From Gracilaria domingensis (Eukaryota > Rhodophyta > Florideophyceae > Gracilariales > Gracilariaceae), in assembly GCA_022539475.1 (NCBI GenBank), contig VCMS01000423.1:1-35217 (forward strand): a stretch of DNA of 35,217 bases, given 5' to 3'. The notes beneath the pieces were generated by a model. The model saw nothing but the letters and a program-made list of their open reading frames with translations. It ran no database searches and was not told the origin of the DNA. Each line of letters starts with the position of its first letter. The first letter of the stretch is position 1. A program made the translations under genes and the position numbers. Shown here one piece after another: positions 8,904 to 19,772 of this stretch.

Positions 8904-11900
8904 TCAATTTGAGAATTGATCGGAGCTGCAATCAGAAGCCGTTGACACTTTGTTCTTTAAAACCCACTGCTGCGTTCCTAGATATGGTTTGATGGCTTAC
9001 AAGACAATTATGATCATCTAAATGAACTTGTTAACACCTTTCAGGATGCTATTCCCTCTGTGAACTGAGGACTCTCCCAACGGGTCTAAGTAATAACGCC
9101 GGTTGGAAATTTGGATCTCCCCAAGCAACCTCTGGATGCAACTTAGGGATTCGATTGTGTTCTCATCTCCTCTTCGTGTATCGGAGAAGACCAAATCGTT
9201 TTCTCTATCGTATGTCATATTATAATGCCATTTTATCTCTGCCAAGTTCAGACCTTCCCGGGTACCACATGGAGATTCTATCACCACCTCAATGATTCTT
9301 TTCAATTCACCGTAGTACAAATCTTTCTGTTGATTCATATCGCCTTCGTTCGTGCTTATTGATCTCCAGAACTCATCATCATTATCATCTTGAAATTCAG
9401 CGGCGACGCAATATTTTTGTCTCGCATCATATCTTAATCGCAATCTTCGTTTGTATTGGTCAACTGTCTCTACTGAAAATGTTGTTCCATGTCCGAATTG
9501 CAAGGTGACGCTGGAATACTCCTTGGCACTCTTAATATCAAAATCATTTGTAACAAACTCGTCTGACGCAAAGCGACATATTGCCGCTCTTACTGGCTCT
9601 TTGGACGCATCAATTTGACGCCCAACGCCATGCAACGTAACAAGCACATCTTGACCTTTCCGATGCCCACGTTCATTTCCCATTGAGCTAGAATCACTGT
9701 GTTTGCTCAGATCATTCAGGTCCGGGTTTTCTTCCTCGCATTGACGGCATGTGTTTGATGCAAGCCCTCCACACATAAGCTTTATCGCCAAAAGCTTATG
9801 GTTCTTGTGAAATATATGCGCTTCAACGTTTGACTTAGATCAGATACGACTACCTACTTCTCCGAGAAGGCGCTCCACGAGAAATTGAGATGAAACAGGC
9901 AAGGGACCGCATTCCTCTAAAAGTTCGGGAAGATGCAAAATGGCATGGGTTGAAGGCGTGAAGCAGTAGTACTCAGATGGTTTGCTTGCAAACAAGTCGA
10001 TGAATCTGGCAAACAATTCTTCAACCACGCACAAGAGGTCTTTTCTCTGTTGATTACTGCAGTTGTAACTGAAGCATATATTCACCATTCTACCCGTGAG
10101 TCTCCAAATTCGTAGAATTTTCTTCTTCACCTTATAGTGATGCATGAAAGGTAACAGATATAACTGTGCCTGTCTTTTGAAGTCTTCTGCTTTGTACTTC
10201 GTGACATGCTCCAACGACATAGGTGATATTCCCCAACTGCTTGGTATTCCTCTTGCAGCTTCTTCCATTGGCTTATTGATGGATTTCAGGGTCTCAGCCT
10301 CAATGCAATACTTCGGCAAACACGGTAACTTTTCGTGTTGGGAGTGAGACCCGATTGCGAGATTAAGTACATGTTTTGACCAACCGAGCAACACCAAATG
10401 CATGACATCGTAAGGGAACGAGAAAACGTAGTCAAGAGTTAGTCTTCTCAAAAGAGATGAACGTTTAATACCGGTCTTCCGCTTCAAATCATCTCTTTCT
10501 TGTTTGCTGCAACTGTTCTTTGCCAGACGTTTCCATACAGAGAGGACCTCGGCACTATCTCGAATCGTAGGACACTCAGTCCTGATTATATCCCCTCGAC
10601 GGCATAATCTCTCTCTCGAAATAACGTCTTTGAGAAGTCTAGATGAAACGTCAGGAACGACGCACGCGCTTCGGCATACCCTCACAAAGGTCTTCTTTTT
10701 CTTGCAAAAACGGCAGAACATCAAACCTGTATGACCAACATATCCTAGTACCTTGGAGGCCGCAGGCCAGTCTGCAGTGAAGTACACAACATATGCCTTC
10801 ATCAAACGTATCTGCTTGTCATAACACACAATTGGAATACCCTGTTCTAGCTCACGAAGATCTTCAACAGTTTCATGCAGAAAGGTGTCAAAGTATAAGG
10901 TATCATGCGATCCCGGTATAACTGCGAGTATCAACGAGTTAGAGGCTTTGGCTCTCTCGTTCGGATTGAGGTTGAGCACGGTGCATGTCACAGGCCACGA
11001 TGAGACAGGCTCACCGCGCTTGTTTCGAAAGCATTCAAAACCATCAGTTGATATCGTGAGGAAGAAAATCAACGTGTTCTCGGTGGTATCAACATGTTTT
11101 GCACGTTCTTGAAGAAGCCTTGAGAACATCCTTCCATTATAGTAGTCGTCCGTCGATTCAAACCTGTCTAAAACTTCATCTACATCTCTTTGAGAGAAAA
11201 CCGCATTCATTGCTCGCTTATAACCCTCTTGAACTTCTCTAAAAGTATCAGGACATCTTAGAAATGCTTTGAACGCTACTGATGGTTTCAGAAACCAAAA
11301 AGTTGCGCTTCCTTGGCCCATCATAGGGGCCTGACAGGTTGGACACTTTCTGCTTCCTTTCAACGCGCCGGAACACGCTGCATGGCCTTGTCGGCACATA
11401 CGGACCGAACTCTTAAAGAGAATGTTTCTCTTTATGGCGAAAGAAATAAGAGAACGATAAGAGAAAATGGAGTTGAGAGGTTCAACGGACAGAAGTCGCT
11501 CGATAGCGTTTTGAGAAATATCGGATACTTCTGCCATATACAGGAAACGGCTTAACCGCTTAAACTCATTCATTCTAGGGTCTTCATCGATTTCAATGTT
11601 CCCGGAAGGTACTGAGGAGCTCAGGCACGAATGATTGGAAGAAGAGGAAGGCTCCGAACTAGAACATTCAGGCACAGGTGTACTAGAACCGAATCTATGT
11701 TGATCGTTGCCCTCTCTAATAATTGCCTCATCTGCGTAATTCATGTTCTCACTTTCTTCAATCTCTGCTACAACGTTATTACCCTCTATTGGAACGACTT
11801 CTAGTTCTTCTGTGGAATCTGCATTATTTTGGTTCGATGCAAAAGTTGGATGCTGTCGTGCTACTTCTCCGTATTGGACTGAATCTGAAGCAGGCAAGTG

Positions 11901-12125
11901 TGTTTCAGAGCAATTTATGGCCGGCAAAGAACCTGATGGGTTTCGTGTTCCATGAGGTGTGGTCTGCCATCGAAATCTTCTTCTTTGGTTTGAGAGATTT
12001 GGATTCTGGGGTATGTCTTCTACATTGCTTTGCTCATCACTTTCCCCATTATCTGCTCTTTCCATGGGCTGGGTAATCTCCCATCTTCTCTTTCTTACCC
12101 GTCGATAATTTTCTTCTCCTTCCAT
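8904..12125 (-). pseudogene. Tnp2-family (CACTA/Plavaka-like) transposase with one in-frame stop
   Basis: This would be the cut-and-paste transposase of an En/Spm (CACTA) superfamily element. From the ATG at 12125, residues 1-190 are a Ser/Glu-rich low-complexity leader. A zinc ribbon follows (Cys 244, 251, 261, 264). The RNase-H-like core has TISTDGFECF (Asp361), FTADWPAASK (Asp452) with the Tnp2 zinc knuckle CRFC (471-474), FPYDVMHLVLLG (His576), and a late FLVERLLGEV (Glu751). The frame meets a TGA at 9840-9842 and then continues, in the same frame, with SKSNVEAHIFHKNHKLLAIK and about 260 more residues to a TAG at 9018. A further 37 codons, including a TAA, lead to a TGA near 8904. The single TGA fits CGA (Arg) changed by a CpG transition. 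The protein is otherwise intact, so this copy died recently, or the base is an error. Confidence 0.8.
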
Positions 12126-12527
12126 TCAAAACGACAAATGTCCCTCGCTTTTAATGTGTTTGGCCGGAGTAGAAGCTCTTGCCCTTCCTTTGAGATGCAA
12201 ATACTGCGGCGATGCCTCCTCATGTAATCCGAGTGTGAGAAACCATTCGCAGATATTGGAAATTGGTCATTATTTTCTGTAGATCCATTCCGGAATATTT
12301 TGAAACAGATCAACGGCAACTACTCCCGCTTCATCACGTGATAGTTTTCGCTTCACCTCAACTCGATGAGACAGAAACGGCGCCAGAAGAGTGATCCACG
12401 GCTTCCTGCCCATCGCCTCTCGTGCAGTTCGATACATAAGCGCTTCGTTCCGCTTCCTCCGACGACAATGGCTATACCTGGTACCATTCCTTCCACTCTC
12501 ATCCATTTCCTCTTTTGGTTCAGCCAT
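12095..12527 (-). pseudogene. Small basic hypothetical ORF upstream of the transposase, frameshifted
   Basis: A minus-strand ORF from 12527 (MAEPKEEMDESGRNG) is rich in Arg and Lys and stops at 12270. The overlapping frame 12319-12095 continues smoothly from the same region (FRNGSTENNDQFPIS, then RRHRRSICISKEGQELLL) and ends just inside the transposase start. Together they suggest one protein of about 140 residues broken by a frameshift or a tiny intron near 12270-12310. It may be the 5' part of the transposase transcript. I do not recognise it. Confidence 0.3.
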
Positions 12528-12711
12528 TCTAGCGACGCCCTCCTACTGAACCCGGTCAAGCGGTGCAGAGACTCACATCTTTGCAGTCTATACCTTCCTC
12601 ATACATCCAGTACGTTGTCCTGTATGCTTTGCTGCGAGCACATCGCCTAACCTTTCCAAACTAACTTTGTTATGGATACTGAAATCATCCCTATCCTGTT
12701 ATCCGAAGTAT

Positions 12712-13893
12712 GACATGACTTCCCGCCAAATCCCCAGCGTCTCTGTCGACCGTTCCGTAACTGGTGCTCAAGCAGCGACCATGCCCCATAGTTCTTCTCC
12801 TCCAAATCAAGTTCCTCCTCAATGCATCCCCATTCCAACAGCTATGAATCGTCGGAAAATGAAAGAGGCTGACAGGAACGGCAGGCCCACAGGAGCCGTA
12901 ATCTCTGCAAGGCTAGTTTTTAATCGTCTGTTCCGTGAGCGATTTCCAGACTGGATAGACTACGCGAGGACAGGGGATAACGAAGACTCGGACAACAATG
13001 TGGACCATGATCAGTTCCCAATCTACCTCGAGATGGCAAATGCCGTCAAAGATATGACACGTCAGTTTCTTTACCATAAGATGGGTCTGACTCGTGGGGC
13101 CCGTAATTTCCGTTCTGTGAAAATTGAGTACGCCTCTCAGCTTTTGCATCTAAAGCAAAAGGTTGTGAAGGCCTTTCCAGTTCTTGGAGCTGCCCAAAAC
13201 TATTGGATAGTTACCGATTTTGTGAAGGAGGCAATGCAGAGAGACAAGAAGGCAGTGAAGGAAGCGACGAAGAGGACTAACGCTCCCGTTAATGTTGCTA
13301 TCGAGCGGGGAGCGGCAGGAGGCAGAGACGGCCAGAATGGTGTCCCCGGGCCGGTGTCTGGTGGCAACTTTCGGGAAATGCCTGATTCCGTGGCCGGTGA
13401 TGAAGCAGTTCCTACTAATGGTGATGGTCGAGCTATGAGCGGTCATGTCCATGCGTCAGCTGAAGAACATGGTGAAGAGATTGTTCACTCAAACGGTGAT
13501 GCGCATTCGAGTCATTCAGAGATGGCTTATGGATCTCAAGATGATGTATTCCAAAGCGATGACCTTAATGAAAATGCGTCTCAGTCGTGCCAAGACTGTG
13601 AAGAAATTACCCCTGCGGTTGTGCGAACTGCAGGTTCTCGACGTGGCGGGAATCGTACTCAGGGAAATGGTCCCCACTTGAGCCGCAAACGGACTGAAGT
13701 TGAGCCCATCAATCGCGACCAGGATGAATCCAACCGTCAGAAGCGTCGGCGCAAGAAGTCAAAGAACGCTCGATCCCGTTCGAATGTCACATCCAGCAAC
13801 CAGAACAATCAACAAAGACCATCTCATATGCCTCGCCATGCTTCATCCGGACGTTCTCGTGCGGTTGGCTCCCGCACGCATCATCGTCAGTAG
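12712..13893 (+). CDS. Hypothetical basic nuclear-type protein, 393 residues
   Basis: ATG at 12712 (MTSRQIPSVSVDRS) is the first good start; an earlier TTG in frame is unlikely. The ORF ends at TAG 13891-13893. Residues about 45-185 look folded and helical (AVISARLVFNRLFRERFPDW, then FLYHKMGLTRGARNF and QNYWIVTDFVKEAM). The rest is Ser/Gly/Asp/Glu-rich and probably disordered. The C-terminus is strongly basic with a nuclear-localisation-like cluster (RQKRRRKKSKNARSR). It is divergent from the Tnp2 ORFs with about 185 bp between starts, the layout of a transposon with a second DNA-binding protein (TnpA-like role). That role is inferred from position and charge only; I recognise no domain. Confidence 0.55.
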   Translation, partial: DMTSRQIPSVSVDRSVTGAQAATMPHSSSPPNQVPPQCIPIPTAMNRRKMKEADRNGRPTGAVISARLVFNRLFRERFPDWIDYARTGDNEDSDNNVDHDQFPIYLEMANAVKDMTRQFLYHKMGLTRGARNFRSVKIEYASQLLHLKQKVVKAFPVLGAAQNYWIVTDFVKEAMQRDKKAVKEATKRTNAPVNVAIERGAAGGRDGQNGVPGPVSGGNFREMPDSVAGDEAVPTNGDGRAMSGHVHASAEEHGEEIVHSNGDAHSSHSEMAYGSQDDVFQSDDLNENASQSCQDCEEITPAVVRTAGSRRGGNRTQGNGPHLSRKRTEVEPINRDQDESNRQKRRRKKSKNARSRSNVTSSNQNNQQRPSHMPRHASSGRSRAVGSRTHHRQ

Positions 13894-16640
13894 ACCATCA
13901 ACGCAACGTAAGTAGTTCGCGCACAAGATATTCACGATGATGACCCCAACAAATCTAGAGGTAACTATCTCACTCATTTCTTTCTCATACTTGCGTTATG
14001 ACTAACTTTTATATCATCAGTAATGTCGACAAAGGTAGCCGTAGTTGCCCTGGCCGACACGATGACTTCATTCTAAGTTCTCTTGCGCAGCTTTCCTGCC
14101 ATCTATAAGTATTGATTTTGGACTAACACAAGGTCCTAGGGTAAACGGGTGTTCTAGGTCTGGTGTCGGATCTCAAGATGCATTGCATCTTCCACATACG
14201 ACAAAGTTTTCTGATACCTACTCTGTTCTTCGTAGACATTTTGACAAAATTTGGCGTACATGGTGTACCTCTTCGGACAAATCTGAGGTCCAATATGGTA
14301 CATTACTTGACATCAACAGAGAAATAAAGAGAGCAGGTTAGGTACTCTTGATAATGTCCTAGTTTGACAGTTTTCCGTCCCAAGAAGGGACAGATTATGT
14401 CTTACCATATCATTCCTCAATGGGCTATGTTTTGTCCTTTCTAGGACCTCTTATTGTCTGACTCTGAAAGTCATATAGCATACACATCACGAACCATTTC
14501 AGGAGGCCTTAGAGCATCCAAAAAGTAACGATTTTGAACTGATTTTGGACAGATTTGGTGCTGCGAAAGTCGCACTTTCGAACCTCCTCTCGGACAGATT
14601 TGGAACTAATTGGGCCATATAACAACCCTAGTTGGACCAGCTACTTTTGCACATATTTTGGCCATCTTATGTACGAACTTAGTTGGCCATGTTTCGGCAC
14701 ACATTATGTGCCATTCTTTCGGGACAAATTAGTACACATTTAGACTACTTCAGGGACACTTAAATCAGGATCTCTTTGGACCAATTCACGTCCATTTTTG
14801 GGCCATATTTAGGTCTTTTACATTGCTCGTAGGGTAAAGCACATATTGTCGTGCATCATCAGCACATGATATGTACATCTATAGCAGAACCACAGAACAT
14901 CACGTCCTCTAAGTGTATCTTTGGTATACTTTACGAACATCGAATGCACATCTGAGGGCTATCAAAACTCCACCAAATCAACAGAAAATGAAAGCATGCG
15001 CACTGATATCTAATGAATGGCATATCGACTTGCCTTTCTGGGTCGCTTGTTTCGAGCCCTTTCAAGGAGACATTCGTCAGCATCATCATGGTACAAAAGC
15101 GCTTCAAATTCTTCGAAGTCATCCGCGAATTCTCCGCGAATTACTCCACTAAGAAGCGTTTAACGCGGATGAACCCCAATATAAAATATCGCTCATAGCA
15201 GACCGCCGGGGCCTTCCCACCTCATCTGTGGCTGCTTCATCCATGCCAAAGAACTCCGCCGACAGCACTGTGAAACGCCTCTTATACCCATCGCCGAGCT
15301 TTTCACCGGCTCTCTGCCCATTGTGGCCATTTATGATTTGGTTGAATGCCTAAAAGCATACATAGCTATGCTCCTGGGTCCATACATGAGGCAAATAATC
15401 GCTTAGTTTCGAGGAAACCCTGTCTACGTACTCCCGCCTTGCCCCGGCGCTGTTTTGTCTGTCCGCGATATGGATGGAGTTCACTGACGTCGCCCTAGTG
15501 ATCGGTTGGGTAGTATTTGTACTGTCTGTATCTAGTGAAGCGGTTCAAATCTTTAATCCATGCCTGTTTGGGACCAGAATCTGTTTATTCGTATCCTTGT
15601 TGCATCTAAGCCCTTGACATGGTTGGTTTATGTTTCTTATTCGCGCACAACTGGCATAGTTGTAAACGCAAAAAATTACTTTTTCCCCGTTACATTTGCA
15701 ATCATCAGACATGCATCTAGCACTCATGCGACACATATTCGTCATGAATATGACTCATATTCAAGCATTTTCCAAACCAGACAATGCTTGTTCACATGAA
15801 CCCCCATATCAGACATAAGGTGTACAGAAACGACTTGAATATTCACCTAGGTCGTATGAAATCCGTCGTGCATTTCAGTCAGGCTATTCTGGCTAATCAA
15901 AATCGCCAACCCTTCCTTGTAGCCTGTACCGGATTCGATTGATTCCAACAGAACTGAAATCTTTGCCGATGTTCCCGCCCAAGCATTCAAACCCAATTCC
16001 TCATTCTCTGGTCAAGACGATGATGAGCATCGCAAACATTGGCATGCTGAAGAGCTCAAGCCGAATTTAGTCATGGTAGATGATGCATATATCCAACTTA
16101 CTTAAGCAAGTTGAGAAATCGTCACCAAACCGCGCTTGAGAGCCAAAGAGATCTAAAGATCTAGGCGCAGAGAAACTGTTGGACGCAGCGCCATCTCCTT
16201 CAACTGAAGATGCAGTTCAGCCGGAAATACACACAGAGAAAAAATATTTCTAGGCGCGCCGTATGCTTCTCCTCTTAAACGTTCCGGTGAAATGAATTCC
16301 TCTCTACCTAGCAGCTTTCTACAAAACGACATAATAAATCTAAACTCTGCAAGTTAAAAACTGGGGAGAGGCTTAAGTCGCGCAAAAAACGTATCGTGGG
16401 GCCGTCTACGACTAGGCAGAATGCAGGTTGTCCTTCTTGATATCTCGATGTATGAGTCTGCTCTTAAGCATAGAAAAGAGACACTTTCCCAGCTGTATTG
16501 TGGAACTGCGCACGAACACGTCTCCCAGAGTCGCGTTTCGAACAGCCAGTAATTCACAGAGCCAGCTTTTGTTGCTCTGCTGCATAACCTTGCAGCAAAA
16601 TTCGTCGTCGTAAAATACGTTTAGAATGGCTGCAGTATTT
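13894..16640. other. Gene-free stretch with degenerate repeats
   Basis: No ORF here has a recognisable motif. From about 14110 to 14830 a loose motif of the type TTTGGACAAATTTGG recurs (about 14116, 14240, 14271, 14532, 14543, 14591, 14718, 14774), together with GGCCAT/TGTAC words. The rest to 16640 shows no structure I can name. Confidence 0.4.
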
Positions 16641-16740
16641 GCAGATGCTTTGAGGACTTACCCAGGAAAAGCTTGTTAAAGAAATGGTAAGACAGTTCTC
16701 ATTATATTTTCATTGAGAAGGGCTCGTGTAATCAGTGAAG

Positions 16741-16908
16741 TAGGACCAACGTCATTGAAAAGTAAGCAAGGCTTTTCCTCACTGATGTTTCCATGAGTGA
16801 AACTTTTAAAAAAATTAACTTCCTCGAAAGTGCCATGAAGTATAAGGAGAAGGGTCGATTTCATTTACTGCCCAATGATTATACGATGAAAATGAGTTTT
16901 GCTAGGGT
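16741..16908 (+). repeat. Dispersed repeat family R, copy 1
   Basis: Starts at TAGGACCAACGTCATTGAA and ends at GTTTTGCTAGGGTT. It shares, in order, CCAACGTCATTGA, CACTGATGTTTCCATGAGTG, CCTCGAAAGTGCC, TTTCATTTACTGCC and AATGA blocks with the three other copies. A related stretch upstream (about 16662-16680, CCCAGGAAAAGCTTGTTAA) matches the extension of copy 4. Confidence 0.7.
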
Positions 16909-17506
16909 TAGGCTGCCGTTGAATCTCACGCATGCCATATTTTCCCCCAATGTTTGCAGATAATGTTAAAGAACTGATGTTCTTTACTGCAACTCGTTGA
17001 TCGTTTTCAACGACAATTCCAAGCAGCGCAATTCCATCCGAGTCTCGTCCGAAGATGTCTCCCAGATGATCCCATCTTCGTTGATATCTGTTCTTCGCCC
17101 CATATAGACATGTCCCATCCTTGAAACAGGTACACGTTATCTACTTTCATTACGACGCGCGCAGAACTCCTTTGTTTCTCTGCAAAGGCAATTAAGAGTG
17201 CACTCTGTTCGATGATCACGCGAAACACGCGCTCCTTCTTTGTGATGTGAAATCCATCTACAAAATATCGCAAAATTGTTATTGAAGTTTCGGTGAGATT
17301 AGATGAGAGAAACCCCGACAGCAACCAAAAGCAGTATTGCTGCGTGTGAAGGAGGCCGTCCTGTATACCGAGCTGGCCTTTCATGATCAGCTGTATAGCA
17401 TAATCAAGACTAGTTGTCGGTAACCCACGAAGAAAAATTTTGAACGAAAGGTAAAAGAGTTTTCATTACAAGTGCAAAAAGGAGTAGTCCTGTACTTATT
17501 GAAACA

Positions 17507-17660
17507 TGATCAACGTCATTGAGTCAAAAGAAATGGTCTGACTCACTGATATTTCCATGAAAGTGATTTTCTGAAATTTTAAATTCCTCGAAATTGCCCT
17601 TTCATTTTCTTTGGGTCACTTTCATTTTCCTCTACATGATGATTCAATGACAATGGGTTG
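17507..17660 (+). repeat. Dispersed repeat family R, copy 2
   Basis: Shares TCAACGTCATTGAG, CACTGATATTTCCATGAAAGTG, AATTCCTCGAAATTGCCC and GATGATTCAATGACAATGGG with the other copies. It is the most divergent of the four, so the family is old. Confidence 0.65.
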
Positions 17661-18494
17661 TGATTCGGAGAGCACAGCTTCTCTCCAAAACTTTACAACT
17701 CCAGGGACGTTTTAAATATCTCTTGCAGTACCCCTGGTACCAAGGTACCACGGGAATTTCAAACGTGCTGCGATGGGCATAATATCTGGAACGGAAGGTG
17801 AGCTGGTGGAAGAATGATTCTCAAGTCGTGACCTCGCTCATGGAGAGTGATTTTCCGCATTTTCCTTTTTTCTTCAAAGTAATCACGTGTTTACTTTGAC
17901 ACCCTGCAATTGCTGTTCTGCTGGTATCCTTGGAGTGAAGCTCGTTCTTTTGCATTCGAATCTTAAGCGTTATAGTATCCTTATCTTGAATTTCCAGCCG
18001 TGAGGAAGGCTTTCTCTTTCAACTTGGGGAGCAAATGAAGCAGCTGCATATCCTCAATTGAGACATCTGCCATGCAGTTGGTTTGAGAAGTACTTTCCAA
18101 CGAAAAACCTCTTGTGAAAGGACTAAATCATGAAAAAAACCCAGTGAAATTGCAACCATCTAGGATACGAACAATCGCATGTACATTGCGGTGCTGGGAA
18201 TCCGTTTCCCAGAAAAAATGTTGATATAAAAGTAATACTCTTTTGACATCCTGTTGATGTTCGCTGGATTATCTTGATGTCCATCTAAGGTTTTAGAACA
18301 GTACATCCGATTTCAGTTCCAGTAAGACCCATTACTGCGTATGAAGTCTATTACGAATGGTACTCTTCAGATTTCTGGGTATCCGAGTGATACCCGATGA
18401 ATCTCCGGGAGTGCCCATTTGGATTTCGAAATCACACGTCATATCATTCGTTATATCTGCCGTAGCAATCGGCCAAAGTCTGGAGGGCATTAAC

Positions 18495-18645
18495 GGAGCA
18501 TAATCTCGCGTATCTTCTGTCATATCACCTGAATGTCTATCAGATATCATGGAGGTCCGTATGATGCTCTTATGATATCAAGATGAAATCCGGATTAAAA
18601 ATCTATAGGACACCATTCGGACCTCCCTGTACTTCGCTGGGGATT
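18495..18645 (+). repeat. Repeat family B, copy 1
   Basis: Reads GGAGCATAATCTCG, CTGTCATATC, ATCAGATATCATGGA, ATGATATCAAGATGAAATCCGG and CTTCGCTGGGG. It aligns in the same order with 19625-19772. The two copies are direct repeats flanking the inverted pair of family R. Confidence 0.55.
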
Positions 18646-18901
18646 TATGTCACAATGGAAGATGTTCAGCATGTGAACAAAACTAATGCTGATGAACACA
18701 AAGACGTTTATTAAATGCTCATCCGAAGCGAATCAAGAATGCTCAACGGCCTTTCGCCATGATTAATTTTAGAGACTTAACGAACAACCCAATTAAGGCG
18801 AACAAGTGTATTCACTGTTCCCTAGTGTACTGCGAAAGCATTCGATATCCCAGGGAAACAGGTTGATATCCGCTTGATATTCCTTAAATATGCTTTCGAT
18901 A

Positions 18902-19151
18902 CCCTATCAAAATCCATTGTCATTGAATCATCATGCGGCGGTAAATGAAATCGATCCCTTTCAATAAAATGTAAAGGCTCTTCCGAGGAATTTAATTTTC
19001 CCAAAAATTCACACTCATGGAAACGTCAGTGAAACAAAGCCTTACTTGTCTTTCAATGACGTTGGTCAAATTACCTTACCACACCAGTCATCTTGTCGCC
19101 AAGTCTATTGAAAACGTTCTTGTTTTACCTTAACGAGTTTTGCCTGGGAGT
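18902..19151 (-). repeat. Dispersed repeat family R, copy 3 (inverted, extended)
   Basis: This is the reverse complement of copy 4, from CCCTATCAAAATCCATTGTC through AATGACGTTGGTCAAATTACC to AACGAGTTTTGCCTGGGAG. The match to copy 4 is clearly stronger than to copies 1 and 2. With copy 4 it forms a large imperfect inverted repeat with arms of about 250 bp and a spacer of about 175 bp. Confidence 0.75.
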
Positions 19152-19324
19152 TCAGAGTGATTTCTCGGATATCGATCTGATTTTCGAAGTTGGATATACG
19201 ACTGATGTACATAGGATACACGCTAATGCTTAAAAAATTCATGCCAATGACATTCGTCTGACTTCTAGATGCCCGAGCAGTCCCAAGAGAAGCAAATTTG
19301 GTTTCTAAATCATTCGTCATATCT

Positions 19325-19575
19325 ACTCCCAGGAAAAACTCGTTAAGGGAAAACAAAAAGGTTTTTCAGTAGACCTGCAGACAATATGACTGGGGTAGTA
19401 AGGTAATGTGACCAACGTCATTGAAGAATAAGTAAGTTTTTGTTTCACTGACATTTCCATGAGTGTGATTTTTTGAAAAAATTGAATTCCTCGAAAGTGC
19501 CCTTACATTTTATTGAAAGGTATCAATTTCATTTACCGCCGCATGATGATTCAATGACAATGGGTTTTGCTAGGG
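19325..19575 (+). repeat. Dispersed repeat family R, copy 4 (extended)
   Basis: Runs from CTCCCAGGAAAAACTCGTTAA through GTAAGGTAATGTGACCAACG to TGGGTTTTGCTAGGG. It contains all blocks seen in copies 1-3. It is the right arm of the inverted pair with 18902-19151. Confidence 0.75.
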
Positions 19576-19624
19576 ACTGTTACATCTTTCACAGTAGTTG
19601 ATGCATGTCTCAAGTGCATCAACG

Positions 19625-19772
19625 GAGTATCATTTCGTAAATCATCTGTCATATCTACTGGATTTCACAGGGATATCATGGATTTACGTAAGATATCCAT
19701 ATGATATCCCAAAAACATCCGGATCTCAAACCTACGGGGTATCGTTCGAGCACCTATATACTTCTCTGGGTA
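19625..19772 (+). repeat. Repeat family B, copy 2
   Basis: Reads GGAGTATCATTTCG, CTGTCATATCTACTGG, GGGATATCATGGA, ATGATATCCCAAAAACATCCGG and CTTCTCTGGGT, colinear with 18495-18645. A partial third relative lies at about 19287-19330 (TTTGGTTTCTAAATCATTCG, then TCATATCTAC). Confidence 0.55.

Noticed and set aside
17007..17384. 125-codon minus-strand ORF
   Set aside because: It has no recognisable motif and lies among decayed repeats.
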